Shown: positions 54,270-63,499, numbered from the stretch's first letter. The stretch: 64,000 nt of DNA from Pseudoduganella aquatica (GCF_009857595.1 NZ_WWCU01000015.1:1-64000), one strand, 5' to 3'. Numbers and translations: made by a program. The notes: a model not told the origin generated them from the sequence alone.

Positions 54270-54905
54270 ATGGCATACGGATTTATGGATATCGCGCGCA
54301 CGCCGGCGGTGCGTGCTGCGCAGGCCGAGATGGGTGCGGATCACCTCTGGGCGGACTTCGAAGGACACCGCGACTTCGATCGCTTCACCGAGCAGGAAGC
54401 CGGGTTCATCGCGCAGCAGGATACCTTGTACCTGGCATCGGTCTCGGAAACCGGCTGGCCTTACGTCCAGCACCGCGGCGGCCCTCCCGGTTTCTTGAAG
54501 ATGATCGACAACCAGACCCTGGCCTTCGCCGATTACCGGGGCAACCGGCAATACATCAGCACGGGGAATGTCAAAGCCCATGACCGTGCCTGCATGATAC
54601 TGGTCGACTACGCCCGGCGTGCCCGGCTTAAAATTTACGTCCACGCGGAGACGTTGGCGCTGGATGCCGAACCGCAATTGACAGAACGCGTGCTAGACAA
54701 GGGTTACGGGGCGAAGCCGGAACGGCTATTCAGATTGCGGCTGCAGGCATTCGATTGGAACTGCCCCCAGCACATCACCAGGCGTTACACCGAAACGCAG
54801 ATTGCCGCCGTGGCTCAACCGCTCCGTGAGCGCATTGCGCAGTTGGAGCGGGAAAACGCCGCATTGCAGGCGAGATTTGGCCCTGGAGGCGCGCCACCGG
54901 GATAG
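54270..54905 (+). CDS. Pyridoxamine 5'-phosphate oxidase-like flavin protein
   Basis: A 211-aa split-barrel flavoprotein. The start MAYGFMDIARTPAVRAAQAE at 54270 has a GGGAGG ribosome site and lies 13 bp after the isochorismatase stop. The core has FIAQQDTLYLASVSETGWPY, the PPGFLKMIDNQTLAF strand and the FMN-phosphate segment around RGNRQYISTGN. A C-terminal coiled coil (PLRERIAQLERENAALQ) is an addition relative to PdxH. It may be an FMN- or F420-type reductase. It is the last gene of the cassette before the propeller kinase. Confidence 0.85.
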   Translation: MAYGFMDIARTPAVRAAQAEMGADHLWADFEGHRDFDRFTEQEAGFIAQQDTLYLASVSETGWPYVQHRGGPPGFLKMIDNQTLAFADYRGNRQYISTGNVKAHDRACMILVDYARRARLKIYVHAETLALDAEPQLTERVLDKGYGAKPERLFRLRLQAFDWNCPQHITRRYTETQIAAVAQPLRERIAQLERENAALQARFGPGGAPPG

Positions 54906-55022
54906 GAGATCATGTAACTCGCTGCCTAAGCTTGTCTTGGGTGGCGATGGCATGCCGCCATCGCCTGCTTTCATTCATTATCAAAAATGTAGCTATAATC
55001 ATTTTTATAATTGCATGAAAGG

Positions 55023-58000
55023 ATGCGGTCTTTGTTATTGAACTATGCATTTGTTCCACGCCGCACCGGCTATTTGGTTTTCCGTTTGCCTAAGCCATGG
55101 CTAGTCTTGCTCCGTATGTTGGGGGTACTTTGTGCATTTCCTGCGTCCGCCATATCGGCAGCTGAGCCGCTGCCTTTCTGGCGATCCGCCCTGTCGCACC
55201 AGGCCTGGATCGACCGCGACGGAGCACCGTCCGATGCCAAAGCCATGGTGCAGGACCGCACTGGCATGCTGTGGTTTGGTGCAGTCGATGGTTTGTTCCG
55301 CTTCGATGGCGTGCGGTTTGAACGCATGGACAATATCGCCGGTCATCAATTGCTGTCCCCTAATGTGTATTCGCTGGCCTTGTTCGATGACGCGCTATGG
55401 GTGGGGTACGAACATGGTGGAATCTCGGTGTTCGATCATGGCGCGGTGCGGCACTACCGCGAAGCGGAGGGCGTTCCCCCCAGCGCGATCTCGCAGTTTG
55501 GGAGAACCAGCGATGGCATGACGTGGTTTTCCAGTTCTGCCGGCATATATTGGCTGGATGGCCAACGCTGGCGACAAGTTTTGCCGGCTGATGGTTTGCC
55601 GCAAGGTGATCAGTCCACCCTCAACGTGCTCCAAGATGGCGGGCTCATGGTCACGCACATGGCCGGCCTGTATCGCAACGTCCGCGGTACGCACCGCTTC
55701 CTCCGCGTAGGTGACTTTGGTAGCATGCAGCCCAGCCAGGTCCAGGCTGACGGCAAACTGAATATATTCAAATTTGGCGAGACGCTACGCGTGTATGACC
55801 CCGCGACCGAAAGCCTGATGCCGCAGACGCTCCCCACGAACGGCGGCATGCCGTACAGCGTTCATCGCGATAACCGTAACGCATGGTGGATAGGCCAGGG
55901 GGACGGCATGCGCTTGTACACCCCGGACCTGCAACTGAAGAAGCAATTTCTGGCGCCGCACGACTTCAGCGCTGTGCGCATCTATCGGCCGCCGGTTAAC
56001 GACCGTGAAGGCAATCTCTGGTTCATCACCGAGAATGGGGTTGACCGCATACGGGAAACACGTTTGTTAGTGCAGGACATGCCTGCCGGCAGCACGGATT
56101 TCAGTATCATGCCTGGTCCGGACGGCGAAGTTTGGATCAGCAGCCACTCCTCCAAGGATCCGATCTCTCCCCCGACATTCGCCATCGCGCCCGATGGCCG
56201 GCGCATCGCCAGCGACATGGAGTCTGCCACCGCCGGCGCGCGCGCGGCGGATGGCACCCTGTGGTTCGGTGATCCTCATTACATATGGTCCCGGCGCGAC
56301 GGCAAGGTGCGCCGCTGGTTGCGGCCGGCGGAGTTGAAGAATCAAGCGACGCAAGCCCTCGCGGTCGCTGCTGATGGTCTGCTGTGGGTGTCGATTGCGC
56401 GCCGCGGGGTGCACACTTTCAGTAATGGCGCCTGGGTGGCAGGCGGCGGCCACGCGGAGTTGGCCGATCGTACCGCATTATCGCTTCATGCCGACGAACA
56501 GGCTCGGCTCTGGCTCGGCTACACCGGCAATAGAATGGCAATGCTGCTGCACGATAAAGTTCAGCACTTCGGCTCCGACGACGGATTGGCGGTCGGCAAC
56601 GTGCTTGCAATGTACAGTCGACGCGGCACACTCTGGATTGGTGGCGACCAAGGCCTGGCGCGTTTTCACCAAGGGCGCTTTATCGCTGTCAACGACGATG
56701 CCGGACGCCCGTTTGCCGGTGTTACCGGGATTGTCGAGACGGCGCAAGGCGAGCTGTGGATGCATTGCGCCAAAGGACTGGTCCGAATTAGCGCCCCACA
56801 GTTGGCCGCTGTCCGCAGCGGCACTGGCCGTGCAGCTGTCGAACGCTTCGATTATCTGGACGGCTATGCTGGTGCCGGCCCACAGCTACGTCCGCTGAAT
56901 ACACTGGTCGAGTCGAATGATGGCCGGCTGTGGTACGCCACCTCCAGCAGCGTCGGTTTCATCGATCCCCGCCGCATCGCCCGCAATCTGGTGGCGCCAA
57001 CGCCGCTCATCACCTGGCTTAGCACTCCCTCTGAGCGGCACCGCGCCAGCAACGGCCTTCAGCTCCCGGAACATACCCATAACCTGCATATCGATTTTAC
57101 CGCCGCCGTACTGTCGATTCCGGAACGGGCGCGCTTCCGCACGCGACTGATAGGCCAGGACCATGAATGGCGCGACGCGGGCGGCTTGCGCCAGTCCTTT
57201 TATACGAATCTTGGCCCGGGCGATTACCGCTTTGAAGTCATGGCTGCCAATGAAGACGGTGTCTGGAGCGATGCCCCCGCCAGTCTGAGCTTTCAGATTG
57301 CGCCAGCATTTTACGAGACCACGTGGTTCAAACTGCTGTGTTTGTCCATGCTGGCTGCTGGCGTCTACCTGCTATACCTGCGACGGTTGGAACGGATGAC
57401 TGCACGCGTGATCGAACGCGTAAGCACGCGCATCGAGGAGCGGGAACGCATTGCCCGCACCCTGCACGACACTTTCCTGCAAAGCGTGCACGGCCTAAGC
57501 CTTCGCTTCCAAAGTATCAAGGCCGAGTTGCCGAAAGACGACGCGGTTCAGAAAAAGATCGACGACGCGCTTGATGCAGCGGACGCTGCAGCGGAAGAAG
57601 GCAGGGTGCAACTGATGGATCTGCGCGTGAATCATCTTCGCCAGGGCGATCTGGCTTCCGCCCTGAAAACGGTGGGCAGCAATGCTGCAGCTCTCTATGG
57701 TGTCGCTTTCTCTTTGAACGAAGAAGGTACACGGTGCCAGCTGCAGGCCGACGTACAGGAAGAGCTGTTCGCCATTGCCAAGGAGGGAGTCAGCAATGCG
57801 CTGAAGCACTCGGGAAGCCCGGCGGTGACCGTCAATATTAGATATGGCGCCAACAGTCTCACGCTGGAGGTGTGTGATCACGGCAAGGGGCTGGATGACA
57901 CGGTGCGTCAAACGGGACAGCGAGATCGGCATTGGGGCATCGCCGGCATGCGGGAAAGGGCCAGGAAGATCAACGCCAAGCTCGCGATCCACAGCACCAC

Positions 58001-58088
58001 CGGCGTCGGCACCAGCGTGGTGGTGACGCTAGCGAACGTTGGACGGGATAGCGGATTTTTTCGCAGAAAGCGCCTTAACAAGCCATAA
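55023..58088 (+). CDS. Sensor kinase with two-component propeller, Y_Y_Y and HisKA_3 domains
   Basis: A giant membrane sensor of about 1021 aa. A signal-anchor region (PWLVLLRMLGVLCAFPASAI) precedes a periplasmic beta-propeller of about ten repeats of the GxLWFG type (for example GMLWFGAVDGLFRFDG, GTLWIGGDQGLARFH). A Y_Y_Y domain (YTNLGPGDYRFEVMAANEDG) and one transmembrane helix (LLCLSMLAAGVYLLYL) follow. The cytoplasmic HisKA_3 histidine is in IARTLHDTFLQSV. The HATPase has KEGVSNALKHSG and GIAGMRERA. A TATAAT -10 lies at 54994-54999, and the first start could be a TTG at 55011. The likely partner is the NarL-type regulator at 50092. The ligand is not evident; propeller sensors often bind sugars or peptides. 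Confidence 0.92.
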   Translation: MRSLLLNYAFVPRRTGYLVFRLPKPWLVLLRMLGVLCAFPASAISAAEPLPFWRSALSHQAWIDRDGAPSDAKAMVQDRTGMLWFGAVDGLFRFDGVRFERMDNIAGHQLLSPNVYSLALFDDALWVGYEHGGISVFDHGAVRHYREAEGVPPSAISQFGRTSDGMTWFSSSAGIYWLDGQRWRQVLPADGLPQGDQSTLNVLQDGGLMVTHMAGLYRNVRGTHRFLRVGDFGSMQPSQVQADGKLNIFKFGETLRVYDPATESLMPQTLPTNGGMPYSVHRDNRNAWWIGQGDGMRLYTPDLQLKKQFLAPHDFSAVRIYRPPVNDREGNLWFITENGVDRIRETRLLVQDMPAGSTDFSIMPGPDGEVWISSHSSKDPISPPTFAIAPDGRRIASDMESATAGARAADGTLWFGDPHYIWSRRDGKVRRWLRPAELKNQATQALAVAADGLLWVSIARRGVHTFSNGAWVAGGGHAELADRTALSLHADEQARLWLGYTGNRMAMLLHDKVQHFGSDDGLAVGNVLAMYSRRGTLWIGGDQGLARFHQGRFIAVNDDAGRPFAGVTGIVETAQGELWMHCAKGLVRISAPQLAAVRSGTGRAAVERFDYLDGYAGAGPQLRPLNTLVESNDGRLWYATSSSVGFIDPRRIARNLVAPTPLITWLSTPSERHRASNGLQLPEHTHNLHIDFTAAVLSIPERARFRTRLIGQDHEWRDAGGLRQSFYTNLGPGDYRFEVMAANEDGVWSDAPASLSFQIAPAFYETTWFKLLCLSMLAAGVYLLYLRRLERMTARVIERVSTRIEERERIARTLHDTFLQSVHGLSLRFQSIKAELPKDDAVQKKIDDALDAADAAAEEGRVQLMDLRVNHLRQGDLASALKTVGSNAAALYGVAFSLNEEGTRCQLQADVQEELFAIAKEGVSNALKHSGSPAVTVNIRYGANSLTLEVCDHGKGLDDTVRQTGQRDRHWGIAGMRERARKINAKLAIHSTTGVGTSVVVTLANVGRDSGFFRRKRLNKP

Positions 58089-58175
58089 GGATCGCGCGGC
58101 CCGTTCTAGCGTGGTGGTTTTATATGTGCTGCCGTGTGAGGACGCCGCTGCAGCGGCGGCTGCTCATGCTGGCAG

Positions 58176-58673
58176 CTACAGCAGCGTGACATCATCCGGT
58201 AGTTCATCGACCTTAAACCGATTTTCCGGCACTAACGCAGCCAGTTCCCGCGAGACCGCCTCCACTCCGGCTAGCGTGCCCTCCGTATAGCTACCGGATG
58301 CGAAATGCTTGCGCATTGCGTCGGCGATGTCCCGCCAGGTGGCGTTTCCGGTTGCTGGACACACGCCCCTGTCCGCAACAATTTCGATGGAACGGTCAGC
58401 GAGCAATATGTAGATCAACACGCCGCTGTTGTCGACAGTGTCCCAGACGTGCATGCTCGCAAACAATTCGAGCGCCCGCTCGCGCGGCGACATGTCTTGC
58501 CACAACTGGGACGGTTGGAGTGCCGCTTCGATGGCAACGCGTATCTCGCCCCGGTGCGACTGTTCCGACACCATGATTGCGTGCTTGATCTCCGCCAGGG
58601 AGCTTTCCGGGAAACGCTGTCTGATCGATCTGTGTGTGGTCGCGAAGTGCTTTGCCATGCGCATAAAATTCAT
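58176..58673 (-). CDS. TPM-domain protein, cytoplasmic
   Basis: A protein of about 165 aa with a TPM (TLP18.3/Psb32/MOLO-1) domain and no signal peptide. It contains ESSLAEIKHAIMVSEQSHRG and the conserved DNSGVLIYILLADRSIEIVA strand with DRGVCPATG. The start at 58673 is spaced 9 bases from a GGGGAG ribosome site; an ATG at 58682 lies too close to it. The gene lies next to the other TPM gene and lemA and shares their orientation, forming the usual lemA-TPM-TPM operon. Its function is unknown; related domains are linked to phosphatase activity. Confidence 0.85.
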   Translation of the reverse strand: MNFMRMAKHFATTHRSIRQRFPESSLAEIKHAIMVSEQSHRGEIRVAIEAALQPSQLWQDMSPRERALELFASMHVWDTVDNSGVLIYILLADRSIEIVADRGVCPATGNATWRDIADAMRKHFASGSYTEGTLAGVEAVSRELAALVPENRFKVDELPDDVTLL

Positions 58674-58675
58674 CT

Positions 58676-59521
58676 TCACCATCTCCCCGATGCGCCACCG
58701 CCACCAAAACCACCTCCCCCGCCCCCCCAGCGAGCGCCGCGCTGCCCGTCGTCGCGCCCAAGATAGAGACCGGCCATGCGCGAAACGCCAATCAATGTCA
58801 CCGCGAAGGCCAGCGAGGCCGCCGCCATTGCGGCGGCGGCGCTTCCGGCCAAAAGCCATGCCGCTCCCCCGACTACTCCCCCTGCCACGACTGAGCCGGC
58901 AACCCTGCCAAAGACGGCGCGCGACACCGCCCCCAACGCAACCGCCATGATCAGCACCAACGGCAACAGTTGTCTCATAGGGCTGTCTTTGTCACGCCGG
59001 CGGTCCCCGTCATAAGCCGGGAACGACTCCCCGTCGGCGATACTTATGATCTTGTCGACGCCCGCGACGATGCCGCCGTTAAAGTCATTGCGACGAAAGC
59101 GAGGGACGATAATTTCGTCGATGATGCGCTTAGCTGTGGCGTCATTGAGCGCCCCCTCCAGGCCGTAGCCGACCTCTATCCGGAGAGAACGATCGTTCTT
59201 GGCTACCACCAGGATGGCGCCGTCGTCGATCTTATTGCGGCCCAACTTCCACTGCTCCGCGACCCGCATCGCGTACTGTTCTATCGCTTCGGGCCGGGTG
59301 GTCGGCACAATCAGCACGGCGATCTGACTTCCCTTGCGTTGTTCGAATGCACGCAAATCGGCTTCCAAGCGCTGGATCTGCGTTGCATCGAGCACTCCCG
59401 CCACATCCGTGACAGGTGAATTGAGCGGTGGAATGGGAACTAATCCGTCCTGGCCAGCCGCGCAGCCGGCCAATGCCCAACACAGCAGCAATAGCCAGCG
59501 CCACAGCTTGCGCGTATCCAT
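58676..59521 (-). CDS. TPM-domain membrane protein (YgcG-like)
   Basis: A 281-aa membrane protein. A lipoprotein-type signal (LLLLCWALAGCAAG) precedes a TPM domain (SPVTDVAGVLDATQIQ, GSQIAVLIVPTTRPEAIE, IEVGYGLEGALNDATAKRII). Two hydrophobic segments follow, then a Gly-rich, Ser/Gly tail ending GGGGASGRW that is characteristic of the YgcG type. The start at 59521 is an ATG before the signal. Its stop is only 2 bp from the next TPM start region, and the lemA stop lies 2 bp upstream, so the operon order is lemA, TPM, TPM. Confidence 0.88.
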   Translation of the reverse strand: MDTRKLWRWLLLLCWALAGCAAGQDGLVPIPPLNSPVTDVAGVLDATQIQRLEADLRAFEQRKGSQIAVLIVPTTRPEAIEQYAMRVAEQWKLGRNKIDDGAILVVAKNDRSLRIEVGYGLEGALNDATAKRIIDEIIVPRFRRNDFNGGIVAGVDKIISIADGESFPAYDGDRRRDKDSPMRQLLPLVLIMAVALGAVSRAVFGRVAGSVVAGGVVGGAAWLLAGSAAAAMAAASLAFAVTLIGVSRMAGLYLGRDDGQRGARWGGGGGGFGGGGASGRW

Positions 59522-59522
59522 C

Positions 59523-60137
59523 TCACTTCTCCACAGCAGGTTTCGGTGCAGTACCGAAGGACACGACTGGCGCCGGGGTGATCGCCTTCTCGTTGTCCAC
59601 CGTGAAGTTGGGCTTGGTGCGAAAGCCAAATACCTTGGCCGTCAGATTGCTGGGGAAGGAACGCACCGTCACATTGTATTCCTGCACTGCTTTGATGTAA
59701 CGGTTACGCGCCACCGCGATGCGATTCTCGGTTCCTTCAAGCTGAGCTTGCAAATCACGGAATCCCGCATCCGCTTTTAATTGCGGATAATTCTCGCTTA
59801 CCGCCAACAAGCGAGACAACGCGCCACTCAACGCACCTTGCGCCTGCTGGTATTTGGCGAATGCCGCCGGGTCGTTCAACACCGCAGGCGTGACCTGAAT
59901 CGAGCCCGCCGCCGCACGCGCCTGCGTGACATCGTTCAGCACCTTCTCCTCGTGAGCTGCATAGCCCTTGACGGTATTGACCAGGTTCGGCACGAGATCG
60001 GCCCGGCGCTGGTACTGGTTCACTACTTCAGACCAACTGGCCGTAATCTGTTCATCATTTGACTGCAGCGTGTTGTAGCCACACCCACTCAAGGCCGCCG
60101 CAAACAATAGGCACAACAGTATGAATGTTCTTCGCAC
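59523..60137 (-). CDS. lemA: LemA family lipoprotein
   Basis: A 204-aa LemA protein: the signal peptide ends in the lipobox LSGC (AAALSGCGYNTLQ). The family helix set follows: WSEVVNQYQRRADLVPNLVN and TVKGYAAHEEKVLNDVTQAR, with YNVTVRSFPSNLTAKVFGF near the end. It is first in the lemA-TPM operon. The start is GTG at 60137, after a GGGGGGA ribosome site; no ATG fits. LemA proteins sit on the periplasmic side and are of unknown mechanism. Confidence 0.9.
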   Translation of the reverse strand: MRRTFILLCLLFAAALSGCGYNTLQSNDEQITASWSEVVNQYQRRADLVPNLVNTVKGYAAHEEKVLNDVTQARAAAGSIQVTPAVLNDPAAFAKYQQAQGALSGALSRLLAVSENYPQLKADAGFRDLQAQLEGTENRIAVARNRYIKAVQEYNVTVRSFPSNLTAKVFGFRTKPNFTVDNEKAITPAPVVSFGTAPKPAVEK

Positions 60138-60192
60138 AATTTCCCCCCAATAAATCCGGCATCCATCCCCAGGAGAACCGACGATGGCGCCG

Positions 60193-60630
60193 CTAGGGTT
60201 CTTGCTCGTCCGGCGGCGCGGCCCAGTACAGCACCAGTTCGCGCTGAGCCCCATCGGCCACGCTGATGCGCCGCGTCTGCGTCTGGCCGGCGGCGCGCGC
60301 CGTGATCTGGTAGCTTCCGGATGGCAGGCGCACATACAGCAGCGGCCCGGCCTGCGCCAGCTGCAGTTGCGCGGCACCCTTGGCGTCGCGGATCTCGACA
60401 TCGACATCCGCGCGGTAGGCGCCGCTACCCCGGTTGGCGAACCGCAGCAACAAGGTGTAGCCCGCACCCTGCTGCTGCAGTTCCTGGCGTTCTTCCTCAC
60501 CCGCGCCGCCGTTCAAATAGGCGGCGCCCGGCCCATCCTGCGCCGCGGTGGCCATGCCGATTGCCGCCCCGGCCAAGCCGGCCAGCACGGCCGCGCTGGC
60601 GAATGTGGCCCTCCATCCCATGCTTTTCAT
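60193..60630 (-). CDS. Secreted protein with carboxypeptidase-regulatory-like beta domain
   Basis: A 145-aa exported protein. A signal peptide (TFASAAVLAGLAGAAIGMATAA) precedes a beta-rich part in which VRLPSGSYQITARAAGQTQT resembles the carboxypeptidase regulatory-like or transthyretin-like fold. The start at 60630 has GAGGAGG seven bases upstream; a GTG at 60636 lies too close. It lies 12 bp after the alcohol dehydrogenase on the same strand, so it is part of the Hsp20-ADH operon. The gene itself is not recognised. Confidence 0.8.
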   Translation of the reverse strand: MKSMGWRATFASAAVLAGLAGAAIGMATAAQDGPGAAYLNGGAGEEERQELQQQGAGYTLLLRFANRGSGAYRADVDVEIRDAKGAAQLQLAQAGPLLYVRLPSGSYQITARAAGQTQTRRISVADGAQRELVLYWAAPPDEQEP

Positions 60631-60642
60631 GTGCACCCCTCC

Positions 60643-61692
60643 TCAGGTCAGGTGGTCGGCCGAGATCAGCACCTTCAGCGCGCCGCTGGCGGCCGCCTCC
60701 CCGAAGCAGGAGTAGGCCTGCAGGATGTCGCTGAAGCGGAAGCGGTGGCTCACCAGCCCGGCCGCGTCGATCCGGCCCGCCAGTACCGCGCGCAGCAGCT
60801 GCGGGGTGGCGGCAGTGTCGACCAGGCGGGTGGTGATGGTGATGTTGTGCGACCACAGGCGCTCCAGATGCAGGTCGGCCTTGCAGCCATGCACGCCGAC
60901 GTTGGCCACCGTGCCGCCCGGTGCGACGATGTCGGCGCACAGCTCGAAGGTGGCCGGCACGCCCACCGCTTCGATCGCCGTGTCCACGCCCACGCCGCCG
61001 GTCAGCTCCAGCACCGCCTTGACGGCGGCGCGGTCCACCGCGCGCACCGTGTGGCTGGCGCCGAAGCGCCGGCTCAGCTCGAGCCGGTGCGGGTCGATGT
61101 CGACCATGATGATCTGTGCCGGGCTGTAGAATTGCGCCGTCATCAGCGCGGCCAGGCCGACCGGCCCTGCGCCGACGATGGCCACGCTGCTGCCCGGCGC
61201 CACCTTCCCGTTGAGCACGCCGCACTCGAAGCCGGTCGGCAAGATATCGCTCAGCATCACCAGCGCCGCCTCCTCGGCGTTGGCCGGTACGTGGTACAAG
61301 CTGGTATCCGCGTGCGGGATGCGGACGTATTCGGCCTGGGTCCCGTCTATCTTGTGCCCCAATATCCAGCCGCCGTTGGCGCAATGCGAATACATGCCGC
61401 GCCGGCAGTACTCGCAGCGCGCGCAGGACGTGATGCAGGAAATGAGCACGGCGTCGCCGGGCGCGAAGCCGCAGACGGCCGCGCCCACCGCCTCGATCAC
61501 GCCCACCCCCTCATGGCCCAGCGTGGTGCCGGGCAGGCAGGTGGGCACGTCGCCCTTGAGGATGTGCAGGTCGGTGCCGCAGATCGTGGTGCGGGTGATG
61601 CGCACCACGGCGTCGGTGGGCGCCTGCACCTGGGGCACCGGCTTGTCCCGCAGCACCGGCTGGCCAGGTCCTTCATACACTAGCGCGCGCAT
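60643..61692 (-). CDS. Zinc-dependent alcohol dehydrogenase
   Basis: A 349-aa medium-chain dehydrogenase. The catalytic zinc ligands are Cys in TTICGTD and the GHE block (LGHEGVGVIE). The structural zinc is bound by CITSCARCEYCRRGMYSHC (four cysteines). The Rossmann motif is IVGAGPVGLA, with Asp in MVDIDPHR selecting NAD. The protein is of the AdhA/threonine-dehydrogenase-like type that often acts on short alcohols or aldehydes. It follows Hsp20 by 11 bp and precedes the secreted-protein gene, with divergent FNR-like regulators nearby, which suggests a low-oxygen metabolic role. Confidence 0.92.
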   Translation of the reverse strand: MRALVYEGPGQPVLRDKPVPQVQAPTDAVVRITRTTICGTDLHILKGDVPTCLPGTTLGHEGVGVIEAVGAAVCGFAPGDAVLISCITSCARCEYCRRGMYSHCANGGWILGHKIDGTQAEYVRIPHADTSLYHVPANAEEAALVMLSDILPTGFECGVLNGKVAPGSSVAIVGAGPVGLAALMTAQFYSPAQIIMVDIDPHRLELSRRFGASHTVRAVDRAAVKAVLELTGGVGVDTAIEAVGVPATFELCADIVAPGGTVANVGVHGCKADLHLERLWSHNITITTRLVDTAATPQLLRAVLAGRIDAAGLVSHRFRFSDILQAYSCFGEAAASGALKVLISADHLT

Positions 61693-61703
61693 GGCCTCCG
61701 CTC

Positions 61704-62156
61704 CTAATTGATGGGCAGCTTCTTGGCGCCGCCATTGGCCCGCTTGGGCAGGGTCAGCTCGAGCACGCCGTCGTGGTATTTGGCTTGGGCCTTGCCCTCG
61801 TCGACGTCCTGGCCCAGCGTGAAACTGCGCATCTGCTGGCCCACGTAGCGTTCGCTGCGCAGCAGCGTCTCGCCCTTCTTCTCATCGTGCTCGCGCCTGG
61901 ATTCTGCCGAGATCGAAACCTGGCTGCCGGCGATCTGCACCGAGATGTCTTCCTTCTTTACGCCGGGAAGCTCGGCCTTGACGTTATAGGCGTGCTCGTT
62001 CTCGCTGACGTCGAGCCGGATCGGCGGCGGGCCGGCCATGTCGCGCAGCACGTGCTTGAAGCCCATGTCGCGGAAGAAGTCCTCGACGCCGCGCAGCGGG
62101 TCGGTTCGCGCCAAGTCGCGGAAGGGATCGAAATGCGTCACGTGATGGTGTGCCAT
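61704..62156 (-). CDS. Small heat-shock protein Hsp20
   Basis: A 150-aa alpha-crystallin-type chaperone. The start MAHHHVTHFDPFRDL at 62156 has an AGGAG ribosome site six bases upstream. The alpha-crystallin domain (about residues 45-140) has IRLDVSENEHAYNVKAELPG, the DISVQIAGSQVSISAESR strands and GVLELTLPK near the C-terminus. It binds unfolding proteins without ATP. It heads a tight cluster with the zinc alcohol dehydrogenase (11 bp), which is common in hypoxia-linked gene groups. Confidence 0.92.
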   Translation of the reverse strand: MAHHHVTHFDPFRDLARTDPLRGVEDFFRDMGFKHVLRDMAGPPPIRLDVSENEHAYNVKAELPGVKKEDISVQIAGSQVSISAESRREHDEKKGETLLRSERYVGQQMRSFTLGQDVDEGKAQAKYHDGVLELTLPKRANGGAKKLPIN

Positions 62157-62234
62157 GGTGTTCTCCTGGAATGTGGATGGGGCCGGCAAGTGCTGGCGGG
62201 CGCCGGCCATCGCCCGCGGGATGGAACAGCGCGC

Positions 62235-62423
62235 TCAGCCACTCCGGCCGGTGTGCACGCCAAGCAGCGTATACAGCGGGCAGCGCGACCACAGGCCTGT
62301 CAGCAGCGGTACCAGCCCCAGCCAGCCCCATGGCCCTATCCAGCCTCCCAGCGCCGCGCCGATCAGCGCCAGGCCGAGCGCGATGCGCAGTCCCCGGTCC
62401 AGCGACCCTATGTTGGTTTGCAT
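62235..62423 (-). CDS. Small DUF2892 membrane protein
   Basis: A 62-aa inner-membrane protein with two helices. The start MQTNIGSLDRGLRIALGLAL at 62423 has a GGAGAG ribosome site; a longer frame upstream has no support. The WGWLGLVPLLTGLWSRCPLY segment, with the RCPLYTLLG ending, matches DUF2892 (the YgaP C-terminal type). Similar short proteins accompany rhodanese genes or stand alone in oxygen- and sulfur-linked loci. It is the first gene on the minus strand of the divergent promoter with the FNR-like gene. Confidence 0.82.
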   Translation of the reverse strand: MQTNIGSLDRGLRIALGLALIGAALGGWIGPWGWLGLVPLLTGLWSRCPLYTLLGVHTGRSG

Positions 62424-62639
62424 GTGTCTCTCCTGTGTTGTCGATGGCTGGATTCTGCAGCAAGGCGCGGCCGCGCGCGCGCCCCAAAACTGACCTGGAA
62501 CAAGTTCGCGCGCAATTCTTTGCGCTTTCCCTTTTTTGTGCAAAACTTGATCTGGCAACCTGTTCACCGGCACCGACCTGGATAACACTGACGGTCAGAC
62601 CGATAACCAGCCGCCGCCCGCAAGGCGTGCCCCGATGCC

Positions 62640-63359
62640 ATGACTACCCTGCTTACCACCGCCATGCCGCCCGCCCCGCCGGCAGCCGGCCGGCCCATCG
62701 GCTGCGACGCCTGCATGGCGCGCCATTCCTGCCTCCCGCCGCTGGGCGCGGCCGACCGTGCGCCGGTACGCCGCATCCGCGTCGCGCGCGGCGCCGCGCT
62801 GTACACCGCAGGCGCGCTGGTCGGCGACTATGTGTACGTGGTGCGCTACGGCTGCTTCAAGCTCAGCCGCAGGGACCGCAGCGGCGCCGGCGTCATCCTC
62901 GGCTTCCCCGGCAGCGGCGATTTCCTGGCGCTGGAAGCGATCGGCCTGGTTCACCACGACTGCAGCGCGGTGGCGCTGGAGGATAGCGAGGTGTGCGAGA
63001 TCGGCTATGGGGGCATGCGCGAGCAGGCGCAGTTTTTCCAGGGCATTATCAGTCACAGCATCCGCGACATGCAGGACGTGCTGCTGCAGCAGCGCCGCAC
63101 CACGGCCGAGCAGCGCCTGGCCGCCTTCCTGCTGCGCCAGTCGGCGTGGCATGCAGCGCGCGGCTGCTCCGGCCTGCGCTACCGCCTGCCGATGGCGCGC
63201 CAGGACATTGCTGCCTTTCTCAACCTGACCCCGGAATGCCTGAGCCGGCTCCTCGGCCGCTTCCGCCGGCTCGGCTTGCTCGCGGCGGCACGCCACGACG
63301 TTACCTTGCTTGACCGCGCCGCACTGGAGGCGCTGGCCGCGCCGGCGCGCACGACCTGA
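62640..63359 (+). CDS. FNR/CRP-family oxygen-responsive regulator
   Basis: A 239-aa FNR-type regulator. Cys22, Cys25 and Cys31 (CDACMARHSC, C-x2-C-x5-C spacing) with Cys119 (DSEVCEIGY) match the four 4Fe-4S ligands of FNR. The cNMP-like domain follows. The recognition helix has E199, S202 and R203 (LTPECLSRLLGRFRRLG), as in FNR that binds TTGAT-N4-ATCAA. It should sense oxygen through the cluster and control anaerobic genes. It is divergent from the DUF2892-Hsp20-ADH group and upstream of a second FNR-like gene. It is a good candidate to act on the perfect FNR box at 63384. Confidence 0.92.
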   Translation: MTTLLTTAMPPAPPAAGRPIGCDACMARHSCLPPLGAADRAPVRRIRVARGAALYTAGALVGDYVYVVRYGCFKLSRRDRSGAGVILGFPGSGDFLALEAIGLVHHDCSAVALEDSEVCEIGYGGMREQAQFFQGIISHSIRDMQDVLLQQRRTTAEQRLAAFLLRQSAWHAARGCSGLRYRLPMARQDIAAFLNLTPECLSRLLGRFRRLGLLAAARHDVTLLDRAALEALAAPARTT

Positions 63360-63383
63360 TTTCCAAGACCGCATGGCGCGAAT

Positions 63384-63397
63384 TTGATCCAAATCAA
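63384..63397. promoter_or_regulatory. Perfect FNR/ANR box
   Basis: The 14-mer TTGATCCAAATCAA is an exact TTGAT-N4-ATCAA site, the consensus for FNR-type regulators. It lies 25 bp past the first FNR gene stop and about 103 bp before the second FNR-like gene, so it probably governs the latter. Confidence 0.9.
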
Positions 63398-63499
63398 ACC
63401 TTTGCGCGGACGATCATGGCTACCATGCATCATGCACTCGTTTGCCGCCAGGCTCGGGGCCGGTGCGGCGGCGCCTCCCTGCGCCAGAAAGGCACGGCC

